Part shown: positions 41,983-51,012 of the stretch, piece by piece
Position numbering within the stretch: the first letter of the stretch is position 1
How the letters are laid out: each line of letters opens with the position of its first letter
Source: Lacticaseibacillus chiayiensis
GTDB taxonomy: Bacteria; Bacillota; Bacilli; Lactobacillales; Lactobacillaceae
Assembly (NCBI RefSeq): GCF_004123795.1
Contig: NZ_MSSM01000008.1
Location: 1 to 64,000, forward strand
Length of the DNA: 64,000 nt
Direction of reading: 5' to 3'
Program-made: the position numbers and the translations under genes
Notes under the pieces: model-generated
Databases searched by the model: none
The model's input: only the letters and a program-made list of their open reading frames with translations
Told to the model about the DNA's origin: nothing

Positions 41983-42731
41983 AGGCTGACGCTACTTTCC
42001 GCAACAGTTTGCGTTTGTTGGATGAAGTGGCTAAACAGAGCATTCATGAGCGGTTGGCTGTGCGTGAGCATTTCCGGATGCCACTGCACACCCATCATGA
42101 TGTGGTCGCCATCTGCTTCGATCGCTTCCGGAACATCATCTGAGGCAGTTGCGACGACATGAAAACCTTCGCCGATGGTTGCCATAACCTGATGATGGAA
42201 CGAGTTCACGCGTATTGTGGTCTCGTTCAAAATCGTAAACAGCTGACTTTGCCCGTTGATGCGGACAGTATGTGTGACCTGCGCCGGATTGGTTGCCTGC
42301 CAGTGTCTGATGGTTGGCGCATTGCGATAGCTGAGATCCTGATAGAGTGTGCCGCCGTGGTAGACATTCAGAATCTGGCAGCCGCGACAAATCCCAAAGA
42401 TTGGCAGCTGGCGTTGTTTGGCTGAGTGAATCAGATTCAAGTCAAAAGCATCTCGCCGCAATGACGTATCGCCCAACTTTTCCAATGGGTCCTGGTTATA
42501 ACTGCTTGGATCAACATCGTGGCCGCCGGATAAAATCAACCCGTCCAAGGCCGCTACTTGTCGGTCAATCGCAGCAGGATCATCGAGGAGCGGTAAAATG
42601 ACGGGGATGCCGCCATTTTCGGCAACTGCGGTGATGTAGTCCTCGTTCACATAATCACGTTTGTAGCCGGGAAACATGCCGCCTTGATCAACAAGGACGC
42701 CTGCTGAGATACCGATAAGTGGTTTCTTCAT
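41979..42731 (-). CDS. Class I glutamine amidotransferase-like gamma-glutamyl hydrolase (PuuD-like)
   Basis: 250 residues of peptidase family C26. The nucleophilic cysteine lies in GICRGCQ, the catalytic His-Glu in QWHPEM, and LDGLILSGGHDVDP precedes them. PuuD-type enzymes hydrolyse gamma-glutamyl bonds. The ATG at 42731 has GGAGGTGA five bases upstream; the frame is open further but lacks a site. It is the first gene of a five-gene operon with a permease, RidA, PLP lyase and regulator. It might release a sulfur amino acid from a gamma-glutamyl peptide. Confidence 0.88.
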   Translation of the reverse strand: MKKPLIGISAGVLVDQGGMFPGYKRDYVNEDYITAVAENGGIPVILPLLDDPAAIDRQVAALDGLILSGGHDVDPSSYNQDPLEKLGDTSLRRDAFDLNLIHSAKQRQLPIFGICRGCQILNVYHGGTLYQDLSYRNAPTIRHWQATNPAQVTHTVRINGQSQLFTILNETTIRVNSFHHQVMATIGEGFHVVATASDDVPEAIEADGDHIMMGVQWHPEMLTHSQPLMNALFSHFIQQTQTVAESSVSL

Positions 42732-42751
42732 ATTATTCACCTCCGATTTTG

Positions 42752-42779
42752 AGTATAACATAACTTCTAAAAAGTACAA
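42752..42779 (-). promoter_or_regulatory. Promoter of the amidotransferase-lyase operon
   Basis: On the minus strand, -35 TTGTAC (42779-42774), 16-bp spacer, -10 TATACT (42757-42752), 20 bp before the ATG. Confidence 0.7.
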
Positions 42780-42952
42780 TATTTTATAAAAATAACTAAA
42801 GGTATTTTATATTTGGGAGAAAAGTCGCTACTAGTAAGCAATCTTATAATAACGTTGATTTCTTAGTGAAAACGAATGGGGGCGCGGATTTTTTATAAAT
42901 AACATTAGTGTTAGTTTGAGCATTTGTGAATTTAGTTGATTAGTTCCGGGTC

Positions 42953-43057
42953 GTGCCAAACTCCGCAATCTCCGACCAGATGGGGCTGGCGACCGCGAAG
43001 CTAGAGTGGTGGGCACCACTGAGCCCGTCCCCGCCTCCGATTGCTCCGCCTTGGCAC
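42953..43057 (-). repeat. GC-rich dispersed structured repeat, copy 2 (inverted relative to copy 1)
   Basis: A 105-bp element bounded by GTGCCAA/TTGGCAC. It aligns over its full length, on the opposite strand, with 12446-12556. Its internal hairpin AGTGGTG-CC-CACCACT is perfect (read on the minus strand). Compared with copy 1, one pair changes from G-C to T-A and a G-T becomes G-C. It lies between the amidotransferase operon promoter and the OpuC terminator. Confidence 0.8.
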
Positions 43058-43096
43058 TAGCAGATTAGTAATCCTAACAAATTACTCTTGAGAAAC

Positions 43097-43142
43097 AATA
43101 GGACGAGTGAATCTCCGTATATGAAGATTCACTCGTCCTATT
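43097..43142. terminator. Terminator of the OpuC operon
   Basis: A perfect 18-bp stem (43097-43114 with 43125-43142) around a 10-base loop. T tracts are short but the stem is very stable. Confidence 0.8.
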
Positions 43143-43170
43143 TAGTAACTATGAACTATTAGACCTACTT

Positions 43171-43833
43171 TTATGAAGCAGCTTTTCCCTTAGGCTCAAG
43201 CCGACGTTCCAAGAAGCCGAGGACCAAGTCGGAGATGATGGCCATGAAAGCGGTTGGCAACGCGCCGGCGAGGATGATGGCTCCGCCGTTGGTGGCGTTG
43301 GTGCCGCGGATGATGATGTCGCCTAGGCCGCCAGCTCCGACGAAGGCGCCAATTGCGGTAATCCCGATGGCCACGACCAATGCGTTACGAATCCCGGCCA
43401 TGATGACCGACATGCTCAAGGGGATTTCAACCATATATAGTGACTGCCAGCGAGTCATACCCATACCTTTGGCCGCATCCATCAAGTTCTTATCGACATT
43501 TTGCATGCCAGTGTACGTATTTTTGATGATGGGTAGCAGCGAGTATAAGAAGACCGTAACGATCACGGTGTTCACGCCCAGTCCGAGTCCCAGCATAATG
43601 ATCGAAAGCATGGCTAGGCTGGGGATGGTTTGAATGACGTTGGCGATGCCGATGACGGTGTTGCTTAGGGTGCGATGACGCGCAATTGCCAGTCCAACTG
43701 GAATACCGATCACCGCCGCAATGAGCACCCCATAGATTGAAATCAGAAAATGGCGAGTGAACTGACTCAGCACGTAAGAACCGTTGTTGGCAAGGTAATA
43801 CCAGAATTGTTGCCACGTATCCATGTTAGCCAT
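43171..43833 (-). CDS. opuCD: Osmoprotectant ABC transporter permease OpuCD
   Basis: 220 residues with about five or six helices and the binding-protein-dependent permease loop ([20 protein letters not shown]). It pairs with OpuCB to form the channel for glycine betaine, carnitine or choline uptake. Its ATG overlaps the stop of the binding protein gene by one base (TAATG). It is the last gene of the operon, before an 18-bp stem terminator. Confidence 0.92.
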   Translation of the reverse strand: MANMDTWQQFWYYLANNGSYVLSQFTRHFLISIYGVLIAAVIGIPVGLAIARHRTLSNTVIGIANVIQTIPSLAMLSIIMLGLGLGVNTVIVTVFLYSLLPIIKNTYTGMQNVDKNLMDAAKGMGMTRWQSLYMVEIPLSMSVIMAGIRNALVVAIGITAIGAFVGAGGLGDIIIRGTNATNGGAIILAGALPTAFMAIISDLVLGFLERRLEPKGKAAS

Positions 43834-44762
43834 TAGTCGTCACTTCCTTTGAAATAGTTGTGTTTGGTGAGAAATCTTTGTGCGACCACGTTTGGTTCAA
43901 GTAATTGGTCATCGACTTGATAGTTGAGCTCCTGCATGGTTTTCACGTTGATCTTACCGTCCAGGCGATGCAGCAGTGGCCTTAGTTTAGGGTATCTCTT
44001 AAAAAGACTATTGTTCACAACAAGCGAGCATTGATACGGTGGGAAAAAGTGTCTATTGTCCTTCAACACTTTCAAATTGTAACTGCGGATCCGCCCGTCA
44101 GTGGAATATCCTAGAACGGTCTGCATTCGGTTGGCTTCAACTGCATCGTAAACTAAACCAATCTGCATCGGATAAACCCGTTTAAAGTCAAAGCCATATG
44201 TTTTTGTAAAATCATGATAGCCATCGCCTTTTCGGTTCATCCAGCTGGAATCAACCCCTGCGTTGTAGTGCGAAGCAACTTTTCCCAAATCGGAAATCGT
44301 GTTTAGGTGGTCTTTTTTAGCTTCTTTCTGAGTCACCATAAAAGCGTAGGTATCGGAAAAACCATAGGACGGGTACCAGGTTTGGTTAAAACGCTTTTTG
44401 AATTCGCGTTTAACAATCGCAGAAGCTTTGGCGGGGTTCTTGACTGGATTCATACCCAGTGTGCCGGTGATATCGGTTCCGGTGTAACGGGTGGCACTAA
44501 TATCGGCATCGTTACGAATCATGGCTTGATGCACCACGGTTCCGGATCCTAGGTTGTTCACTAATGCTGTTTTGTAACCCAATTCGTGATTAATCAGTTC
44601 GGCAATGATGTTGGCCATAATCTGTGATTCGGTGCTGGTTTGTGCAGCAATGCGGACCGTACCATCATTACCGGAACCACTTAAACCAGGAAAGCCGCAA
44701 CCGCTCAATAATAGTACTGGAACCAACAAAAGTGACAGGAATATTTTTTTGAATTGTTTCAT
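43833..44762 (-). CDS. opuCC: Osmoprotectant-binding lipoprotein OpuCC
   Basis: 309 residues. A lipoprotein signal peptide with lipobox LLSGC (Cys about 22) is followed by an OpuAC-type binding domain (ESQIMANIIAELINHELGYK, and later YPSYGFSDTYAF). It captures betaine or carnitine outside the membrane. AGGAGGTGG precedes the ATG. It lies between the two permease genes, the usual OpuC order. Confidence 0.93.
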   Translation of the reverse strand: MKQFKKIFLSLLLVPVLLLSGCGFPGLSGSGNDGTVRIAAQTSTESQIMANIIAELINHELGYKTALVNNLGSGTVVHQAMIRNDADISATRYTGTDITGTLGMNPVKNPAKASAIVKREFKKRFNQTWYPSYGFSDTYAFMVTQKEAKKDHLNTISDLGKVASHYNAGVDSSWMNRKGDGYHDFTKTYGFDFKRVYPMQIGLVYDAVEANRMQTVLGYSTDGRIRSYNLKVLKDNRHFFPPYQCSLVVNNSLFKRYPKLRPLLHRLDGKINVKTMQELNYQVDDQLLEPNVVAQRFLTKHNYFKGSDD

Positions 44763-44773
44763 CTTGCCACCTC

Positions 44774-45409
44774 CTAAGCGCGTTCACTGACAGGTGTCAG
44801 GCGGTACTCCAACCGCCCGAGTAACCAGTCAACAACCAACGCCAAAATGGTAACAGGAATCGTGCCGCCGATAATCAAATCCGGCTGGAACAGATTCAAA
44901 CCATTGAAGATCAGGTCCCCAAGGCCGCCAGCCCCGATGTACGAAGCCAAGGTTGCCCAAGCGATGACATAAACAGCCGACAAGCGAATGCCTGCCATGA
45001 TCACTGGCATGGCCAAAGGAACTTCAACTTGCCGAATGGATTGCAACGCTGTCATACCCATACCTTTAGCCGCGTCTATTAATACCGGATCAACGTCTTC
45101 CATACCGATATACGTATTCCGCAATATCGGTAACAACGAGTAAATGAACAATGCGACAATGGCCGGCACTTTTCCAATCCCGAATAACGGAATCATCAAA
45201 GCCAGTAACGCCAAAGATGGCACCGTTTGTAACATGCTGGCCAAAGCAATCACAATCTTAGCTGTCTTGGGGAAACGCGTCAGCAAAATGCCGAGCGGAA
45301 CGGCAAAGATCACCCCAAGGCCTAATGCAATCGCCGAGATGTAGAGCTGTTCCCAAGTTTTGGTGATCAGTTCAGTGCCATGTGCATTTAGGAAAGCAAG
45401 CATGGTCAC
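44774..45409 (-). CDS. opuCB: Osmoprotectant ABC transporter permease OpuCB
   Basis: 211 residues with several helices and the EAA-type loop [20 protein letters not shown], closely paralogous to OpuCD. Its ATG overlaps the ATPase stop by four bases (ATGA). Confidence 0.92.
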   Translation of the reverse strand: MTMLAFLNAHGTELITKTWEQLYISAIALGLGVIFAVPLGILLTRFPKTAKIVIALASMLQTVPSLALLALMIPLFGIGKVPAIVALFIYSLLPILRNTYIGMEDVDPVLIDAAKGMGMTALQSIRQVEVPLAMPVIMAGIRLSAVYVIAWATLASYIGAGGLGDLIFNGLNLFQPDLIIGGTIPVTILALVVDWLLGRLEYRLTPVSERA

Positions 45410-46653
45410 ACCTCCTTAGGTGCGTTTCGGGTATCTATGGCCGATGCAGTGGTTGCACTTTTTTTATCAGAAGCCTGTGATTGATTCTTGGCACTTTCGC
45501 TGGATTGGTTGTCTTCATTATCACCCCAGATGGTGTCATAAACGACATCAACAAGCGAGGCCCTTGTGACAATACCGACCAGCTTCTTATCGTTATCAAC
45601 TACTGGTACATATTTGAACCCGCGTTTCAAAATACGATCCGCGGTATCCCGTAGTAAAGCATTTTTATTAACATAGAAAATACTAGACTTGATAATATCA
45701 CCAACACTGGTTGCGCTTTGATAGCGTGTTTCTAATGATTCCAAGTCAATGAAACCTTTGAGGTGATTTTCGTCATCCGTTACTAGCAGCGTGTCAACAC
45801 GACGTTTACGCATGAGGGCAATTGCTTCGGCCAGCGATTTGCCTGGGGTGATGGCTGCAGGATTCTTTAGCATGATCTGTTCAACGGTGGTCACATCAGC
45901 ACGTGCCTGAACCAAGCGATCTTGCCCGATCAAGTTTTCGACAAAATTGTTCGCTGGATGGGTCAGCAGTTCAGTTGGGGTCGCATTTTGAATGATATGG
46001 CCATGATCCATGACCACAATCTTCGTGGCGAGCTTGAGCGCTTCATCCATATCGTGCGTGACAAAAACCACGGTCTTACCAAGTTTTTCCTGTAAGTTTT
46101 TAATCAATTCCTGCAAAGACTCACGCGTAATTGGGTCCAAGGCGCCATAAGGTTCATCCATTAAGATTAAATCCTGATTCGCTGCAAGCGCGCGGATAAC
46201 GCCAATTCGCTGTTGTTGCCCACCGGAAAGTTCTGAAGGATAACGATCCAGATAATCTTCCGGCAACTCAACAAGATCCACCAGTTCCTTAGCTTTTTCG
46301 CGGCGTTTTTCTTCCGGCCACTTCAATAGCTTCGGGACAATTGTGATGTTTTCATAAATCGTCATATGCGGCATGAGACCGATATTCTGAATAACATAAC
46401 CGATCTGGCGCCGCAACTTGACAGCATCGATTTTGTGAATATCCTTGCCGTTAAACAGGATTTGGCCGCCGCTGGGTTCCAGCATGCGGTTAATCATGCG
46501 CATCGTGGTTGTCTTCCCGGAACCCGACGTCCCGATAAGACAAACAAACTCGCCCTTGTGAATCTCAAGGTTGATATGTTCGACCGCGACATTCCCGCCT
46601 CGATAAACTTTTTCAACGTCCTTGAATTGGACCATTGGTTGTTCTTCTGGCAT
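45406..46653 (-). CDS. opuCA: Osmoprotectant ABC transporter ATPase OpuCA with CBS domains
   Basis: 415 residues. The ATPase domain has Walker [10 protein letters not shown], signature LSGGQQQR and Walker [14 protein letters not shown]; two CBS domains (about 265-390) and a Ser/Ala-rich tail follow. In OpuA/OpuC systems the CBS module senses ionic strength or cyclic di-AMP. The ATG at 46653 has AAGGAGGA six bases upstream; the open frame to 46809 is not credible as coding. First gene of opuCA-CB-CC-CD. Confidence 0.94.
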   Translation of the reverse strand: MPEEQPMVQFKDVEKVYRGGNVAVEHINLEIHKGEFVCLIGTSGSGKTTTMRMINRMLEPSGGQILFNGKDIHKIDAVKLRRQIGYVIQNIGLMPHMTIYENITIVPKLLKWPEEKRREKAKELVDLVELPEDYLDRYPSELSGGQQQRIGVIRALAANQDLILMDEPYGALDPITRESLQELIKNLQEKLGKTVVFVTHDMDEALKLATKIVVMDHGHIIQNATPTELLTHPANNFVENLIGQDRLVQARADVTTVEQIMLKNPAAITPGKSLAEAIALMRKRRVDTLLVTDDENHLKGFIDLESLETRYQSATSVGDIIKSSIFYVNKNALLRDTADRILKRGFKYVPVVDNDKKLVGIVTRASLVDVVYDTIWGDNEDNQSSESAKNQSQASDKKSATTASAIDTRNAPKEV

Positions 46654-46927
46654 GACGCGTCCTCCTTTATTTGATGATTCCATAGTAACACATGAAGTTA
46701 ATTGTATTTTAATTGGGGACCGGTTGTGGGACGGGAATTTTGCGGGGGGTGGTGAAAAAATTAGACTTTTAAGTTGGTTAATTGTATTAATTGAAAAACC
46801 ATAGACCAATCAATTAAACTGGCGTATAATGATGATTGATTTATTGAACTGTTCTTTATCTTATTTATTAAGATCATTGAAATTTAATCTGCTATTTCAA
46901 AGCAGTGGCTACGTACGGGAAGGAGAG

Positions 46928-47101
46928 GTGTCCGATCACTTGAAAAAATTTTTGAGAGTTAAAGTAGCATTCATGCTCATAATTTTTATAGCACTTTTAT
47001 CAACGCATGAAAGTCCGCTTTTGTTCAAACTGTTCTTGCTTATCTGGTTTATTCTTATGGCATTCACGATCATTTCTTTGCTGAGAAGCAAAACATCATA
47101 G
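46928..47101 (+). CDS. Small two-helix membrane protein, function unknown
   Basis: 57 residues from the GTG at 46928 (or 53 from the TTG at 46940), downstream of GGAAGGAGAGG. A basic N-terminus (DHLKKFLRVK) precedes two hydrophobic segments (VAFMLIIFIALLS, and LFLLIWFILMAFTIISLL). Not recognised. A+T-rich. Coding potential is suggested by the ribosome binding site and the clean topology. It is followed by a terminator. Confidence 0.45.
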   Translation: MSDHLKKFLRVKVAFMLIIFIALLSTHESPLLFKLFLLIWFILMAFTIISLLRSKTS

Positions 47102-47170
47102 TGAGAATATGTAAGCTTTTTGTGAATTTGGTTTTGGCAGTGAGTGTATTTTTTGTAACAAAATTTAAGA

Positions 47171-47213
47171 CGGCACCGACTTCCTTGGCTTATGGAAAGT
47201 TGGCGCCGTTTTT
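47171..47213. terminator. Intrinsic terminator between convergent genes
   Basis: CGGCACCGACTT (47171-47182) pairs with AAGTTGGCGCCG (47197-47208) with wobbles, followed by TTTTT. Confidence 0.8.
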
Positions 47214-47309
47214 GCACGCAGCTATTCTGACGTTTCAGAACTTCGATTAGTGTGGCTTTCTATTCATTGTACAGAAAAACTGATTTTTATCACGATCGGA
47301 AGCCTGCGT

Positions 47310-48593
47310 TCAGATATGCTCCTCTTGAAAATAATGCAAGACACGCGGCAGAATGCTGAACATGTAAGCCAGCGCCCCAATGCCGCTGAAAACGAAAACC
47401 AAGTAGTTCTGTTCGATACTTTGGAACAAGAACGTGTAGAAAAAAGTTGCGAGTGGGGTCACCGAGTTGTTGATGGTCATGAGCGTTGTGTTTACGCGGC
47501 CGAGGAATTCGGTGGGGACGGTCTTTTGTATTTCTACCTGCATGACAATGTTAGGGATGACGATCAGGAATCCCAGAACCGCCATCAGTAAAGTGCCGAT
47601 GATGGTGACAGCGTTTGTTGTGTTGGCCAAATGGAAAATTTCGCCTAAAACGATCAGTAAGACACAGTCTGTCAAAACGGGACCGAGAATTTTCAGACGA
47701 ATGCGTTTTTGACTGCTAATGGTGCTCATGAACAGGCTGCCGATGAGAATGCCAAGTGCGGAGCCGGTTTCTAAGTATCCGATTGGGGTTGTGCCGAGGT
47801 GCAGCGTGTTGGTGATGATAAAAGGCATGCCCACCGTGACGCTTGTGAAGCTAAAATTCAGAACAACGCCGACAATAATGGCACCTTTTACTAAAGGGCG
47901 TTGCTTGACATAGGCGATGCCTTTTTTAAATAAGTCTAGTTGCTTAGGTGATTGGGTGGCACTGGCTTTGGTCTCGGCTTCATGAGTGTGAAACTTCATT
48001 GTTAACATGATGGCAAAAGAAAGCGTGGATGCCACAATTTCGACAAAAATGAAGGCTTCAAATCCAACCAGAGAATAAAGTCCTAATCCCAACATTGGCG
48101 CAAAGATGGATGAAATTGAGGAAGCCGTCGATGTTAGCGCGCTTAACCTTTGAATTTTCCGCTCATTAACCAGTTCGTGCACAGAGGCGTCATAGGCTGT
48201 TGAGCTAAAGTCGCTGCACATGTAATCCAAGATCGAAAATGCGACAACCGGATAAAGTTTGTCCACGCCGGCAAAGTTTGGCTGTGCCCAAGCGAAGGCA
48301 AATAGCCCGACCAGCCTAAGCAAATTACTGATAATCAAGATATGTCGATGTGAGAACTGATCAACGATATTCCCCATGGGCACGAATAATATGAGGCTAA
48401 CGAGCGGCCCGACAATGGTTGATAAGCCGAAGCTGATGGCTAAGTGCGTTTGGTTGAGGAGCATCAGTCCCATACCAAAAGAGAACATCCCACCGCTGAG
48501 TGAGCCGATCAGATTGCTGCTGAAGTCTTTTATGATTTGGCGGTTCGATTCGCGATCTGTGATGACAGGGGAAGTGAGCGTGAGCGGTTGCAC
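47310..48593 (-). CDS. MFS transporter of the macrolide-efflux/MFS_3 type
   Basis: 427 residues with about twelve helices and a proton-antiporter-like loop (VPMGNIVDQFSHRHILIISN). ASSISSIFAPMLG and the FLGRVNTT segment resemble Mef-type and enterobactin-exporter-like MFS proteins. The start is a GTG at 48593 with only a weak upstream purine stretch, so it may be slightly misplaced. A promoter lies at 48663-48690. Substrate unknown. Confidence 0.8.
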   Translation of the reverse strand: MQPLTLTSPVITDRESNRQIIKDFSSNLIGSLSGGMFSFGMGLMLLNQTHLAISFGLSTIVGPLVSLILFVPMGNIVDQFSHRHILIISNLLRLVGLFAFAWAQPNFAGVDKLYPVVAFSILDYMCSDFSSTAYDASVHELVNERKIQRLSALTSTASSISSIFAPMLGLGLYSLVGFEAFIFVEIVASTLSFAIMLTMKFHTHEAETKASATQSPKQLDLFKKGIAYVKQRPLVKGAIIVGVVLNFSFTSVTVGMPFIITNTLHLGTTPIGYLETGSALGILIGSLFMSTISSQKRIRLKILGPVLTDCVLLIVLGEIFHLANTTNAVTIIGTLLMAVLGFLIVIPNIVMQVEIQKTVPTEFLGRVNTTLMTINNSVTPLATFFYTFLFQSIEQNYLVFVFSGIGALAYMFSILPRVLHYFQEEHI

Positions 48594-48662
48594 GGCTTGA
48601 CCACGGGCTTTCTTTAGATTGAGTTTATAATTATATTTTGGTGAATTTTAAATAATAATCTA

Positions 48663-48690
48663 ATGATAATACAATATAAGACAAAGTCAA
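48663..48690 (-). promoter_or_regulatory. Promoter of the MFS gene
   Basis: On the minus strand, -35 TTGACT (48690-48685), 16-bp spacer, -10 TATCAT (48668-48663). Confidence 0.65.
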
Positions 48691-48797
48691 CTTCTTCCGA
48701 ATGTTCATTTGAGAGCTTACACACAATATCATGAAGGTAAATTACGCGTACTCCATATTATTTAGAGCACCGCGTAAATGGATAGTTGGATTTCGTC

Positions 48798-48840
48798 GCC
48801 GCCTTTTACCGAAAATTGATCACGGTCAAGGCGGCTTTTT
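48798..48840 (+). terminator. Terminator-like hairpin upstream of the metal ATPase operon
   Basis: GCCGCCTT (48798-48805) pairs with AAGGCGGC (48828-48835), followed by TTTTT. It ends any rightward transcript before the ATPase promoter. Its right half overlaps the FNR-type box. Confidence 0.65.
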
Positions 48841-48857
48841 GAATGCCTCGGTACACT
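48816..48857 (+). promoter_or_regulatory. FNR/FLP-type box and promoter of the metal ATPase-flp operon
   Basis: TTGATCACGGTCAA (48816-48829) matches the FNR consensus TTGAT-N4-ATCAA at 9 of 10 specified positions. A -10 TACACT lies at 48852-48857, which predicts a start near 48864. That places the box centre (48822.5) about 41.5 bp upstream, the classical class II activation geometry. No good -35 is present, as expected for an activator-dependent promoter. Confidence 0.65.
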
Positions 48858-48897
48858 GAACTCGACACTAAGGTTCACGTTCAGGAGGGAAAAGACG

Positions 48898-50754
48898 ATG
48901 CATGTTATTCAGACACATAAACAAGAAGCGATGATTGGCGGTGGCGTGCTGACGGCGCTGGGGCTGGTTTTCAGTCAGGCGTGGTTGTTGGTGCTGGCGA
49001 GTTTAGTGGCGGGCCTGCCGATTGCGGTGAATGCCTGGGAGGCGTTGCGGTATAAGCAGATTAGCATTGAGCTGCTGGTGACGATTGCATTGGTGGGCGC
49101 GGTGTTGATTGGCGAACCGGTCGAAAGTGCCGTGGTCAGTTTTCTGTTTCTTTTTGGCGACTGGCTGGAGCAGCGTAGTTTGGCGAAGACGCGATCGGCG
49201 ATTCAAGGCTTGGCTGCCGCGGCGCCCAAGACGGCACGGTTGGTTGATGGCGTGACGGTTCCGGTGGGCCAATTGGCGGTCGGCGATCAGGTGCGCGTGT
49301 TGGCAGGTGAAACCGTGCCAGCAGACGGAAAAGTGATCGGTGGGCAGGCGAACATTGTTGAAGCGGCGATTACCGGTGAGCCGGATGCGAAAAGGAAACA
49401 AGCTGGCGCAACGGTATATTCCGGGACGCAGGTTAGCGATGGAACAGTTGATATTGAAGTCGAGAAAACCGGCTACAATACGGTTTATCAACAGATTATC
49501 GATTTGATTGAAGATGCCCAGGATGCGCAGTCACCGGTTGCAACGTTTATTCAGAAGTTTGCACGTTGGTACACGCCGCTGGTTTTGGTAATTGCTTTGC
49601 TGGTCGGCTTGGTGAGTCAGGACGTGCGGCTAGCCATCACGATTCTCGTGCTTGGCTGCCCCGGCGCGCTGGTGATCGGAGCGCCTGTCAGCAATGTTGT
49701 CGGACTAGGTTTTGGCGCCAAGCACGGCATTTTAATCAAAGGCGGCGATGTCGCGACCAAGTTGGATCAGATTGACACGGTCATGTTTGATAAAACCGGG
49801 ACGTTGACGCAAGGAAAAATCAGTGTGACCACCGCGCAGTACTGGACACCCGATGAGGCAAACGTGGCGGCGTTGGTCGCAGCGGTCGAACAGGCGACCG
49901 CGCATCCGTTGGGGCAAGCGTTGGTAGCCTACTTGCAGCCCCAGACAACTCCGGTAGTTGAAGACGTCAAGGTGACGCGCGGCGTTGGTGTGCAGGCGCA
50001 AGTGGCGGGGCATACTGTCAGTGTCGGCAATCAAAAGATTTTGAAACAGCCGCAGACACCGGAACAACGGGCGGCGATCCAGGCAATTGTGAGCGGCGGT
50101 GCTTCACTGGTTTTAGCAACCGTTGATGACAAGTTAGTTGTCGCATATGGCTTGCGGGATCAGTTGCGTCCGGACACTCCTGCGATGTTGGCGGACTTGA
50201 GCACGAACGGCAAAAAGACGATTGTGCTGTCTGGCGATTCGCAGGCAGCGGTTGAACACATGATGACGGATTTACCGCTCAGTCAAACCCGTGGTGGCTT
50301 GCTTCCAGCCGATAAAGTCAGCGCCATTAAAGCAGCGCAGGCTCATGGTGAAAAAGTGATGTTTGTTGGCGACGGCATTAATGACGGGCCGGCGTTGGCG
50401 CAAGCTGATGTTGGCGTGGCAATGGGTTCCGGCATGGATGTCGCCATTGATACCGCAGATGTCATTTTAACGAGCAGTCGTCTCACCAATCTCGGCGTCC
50501 TTTTCGACTTAGCCAAGCGGATGAACGTCAACATCAAACAAAATCTGGTGATTGCGATTGGCACGGTGGCTCTGCTACTGAGCGGTTTGCTGGTCGGCTT
50601 AGTCGATATGGCGAGTGGCATGCTGTTTCATGAAATCTCGATTCTTCTCGTCATTGCCAATGCATTACGGTTGCGGCACACGCCGAGAAAATGGCAAAAC
50701 TTGACGGCGATCAAGGCGCACCAGCCGCAAACCGCGAATAATGAAGGTAAATAA
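48898..50754 (+). CDS. P1B-type heavy-metal-transporting ATPase with CPG motif
   Basis: 618 residues. It has an actuator ITGEPDAK, the phosphorylation site DKTGTLT (Asp298), a soft-metal HP motif (TAHPLG) and GDGINDGPAL. The membrane metal site reads CPG (Cys254-Pro-Gly) rather than CPC, and the final helix has HEISILLVIANALRL, recalling the HEG-type motif of Co/Fe-type exporters. It has no N-terminal HMA domain; a separate HMA protein follows. It probably exports a divalent metal. AGGAGGG precedes the ATG. It is first in an operon ending with flp. Confidence 0.9.
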   Translation: MHVIQTHKQEAMIGGGVLTALGLVFSQAWLLVLASLVAGLPIAVNAWEALRYKQISIELLVTIALVGAVLIGEPVESAVVSFLFLFGDWLEQRSLAKTRSAIQGLAAAAPKTARLVDGVTVPVGQLAVGDQVRVLAGETVPADGKVIGGQANIVEAAITGEPDAKRKQAGATVYSGTQVSDGTVDIEVEKTGYNTVYQQIIDLIEDAQDAQSPVATFIQKFARWYTPLVLVIALLVGLVSQDVRLAITILVLGCPGALVIGAPVSNVVGLGFGAKHGILIKGGDVATKLDQIDTVMFDKTGTLTQGKISVTTAQYWTPDEANVAALVAAVEQATAHPLGQALVAYLQPQTTPVVEDVKVTRGVGVQAQVAGHTVSVGNQKILKQPQTPEQRAAIQAIVSGGASLVLATVDDKLVVAYGLRDQLRPDTPAMLADLSTNGKKTIVLSGDSQAAVEHMMTDLPLSQTRGGLLPADKVSAIKAAQAHGEKVMFVGDGINDGPALAQADVGVAMGSGMDVAIDTADVILTSSRLTNLGVLFDLAKRMNVNIKQNLVIAIGTVALLLSGLLVGLVDMASGMLFHEISILLVIANALRLRHTPRKWQNLTAIKAHQPQTANNEGK

Positions 50755-50773
50755 ACAAGAAAGGATTTTTAAA

Positions 50774-51001
50774 ATGACAAAATTAGTTTATCAATTAGAC
50801 GGATTGACCTGCCCGAGTTGCTTGCAGAAGATTGAAGGGGCGGTTGGCCAACAAGCTGGCGTTAAGAGTGTTAAGGCACTTTTTAATAGTAGTAAAGTCA
50901 AGGCGCAGATTGATCCAGCGGTTACGAACGCCGATACCCTGAAGAAGACGATCACGGATTTAGGGTACACGGTTGTCAACGTTCGCAGTCAGGAAGCGTA
51001 G
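50774..51001 (+). CDS. HMA-domain metallochaperone (CopZ-like)
   Basis: 75 residues, essentially a single heavy-metal-associated domain with the binding motif GLTCPSC (Cys about 12 and 15) and a ferredoxin-like remainder. It likely delivers metal to the ATPase, which lacks its own HMA domain, or buffers it. AAAGGAT precedes the ATG at 50774. It lies 19 bp after the ATPase and 11 bp before the Dps-like gene. Confidence 0.9.
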   Translation: MTKLVYQLDGLTCPSCLQKIEGAVGQQAGVKSVKALFNSSKVKAQIDPAVTNADTLKKTITDLGYTVVNVRSQEA

Positions 51002-51012
51002 GAGGCGGGGAT

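Noticed and set aside
46654-46809. 52-codon N-terminal extension of OpuCA
   Set aside because: The extension is not ABC-like and a strong ribosome binding site directly precedes the ATG at 46653.
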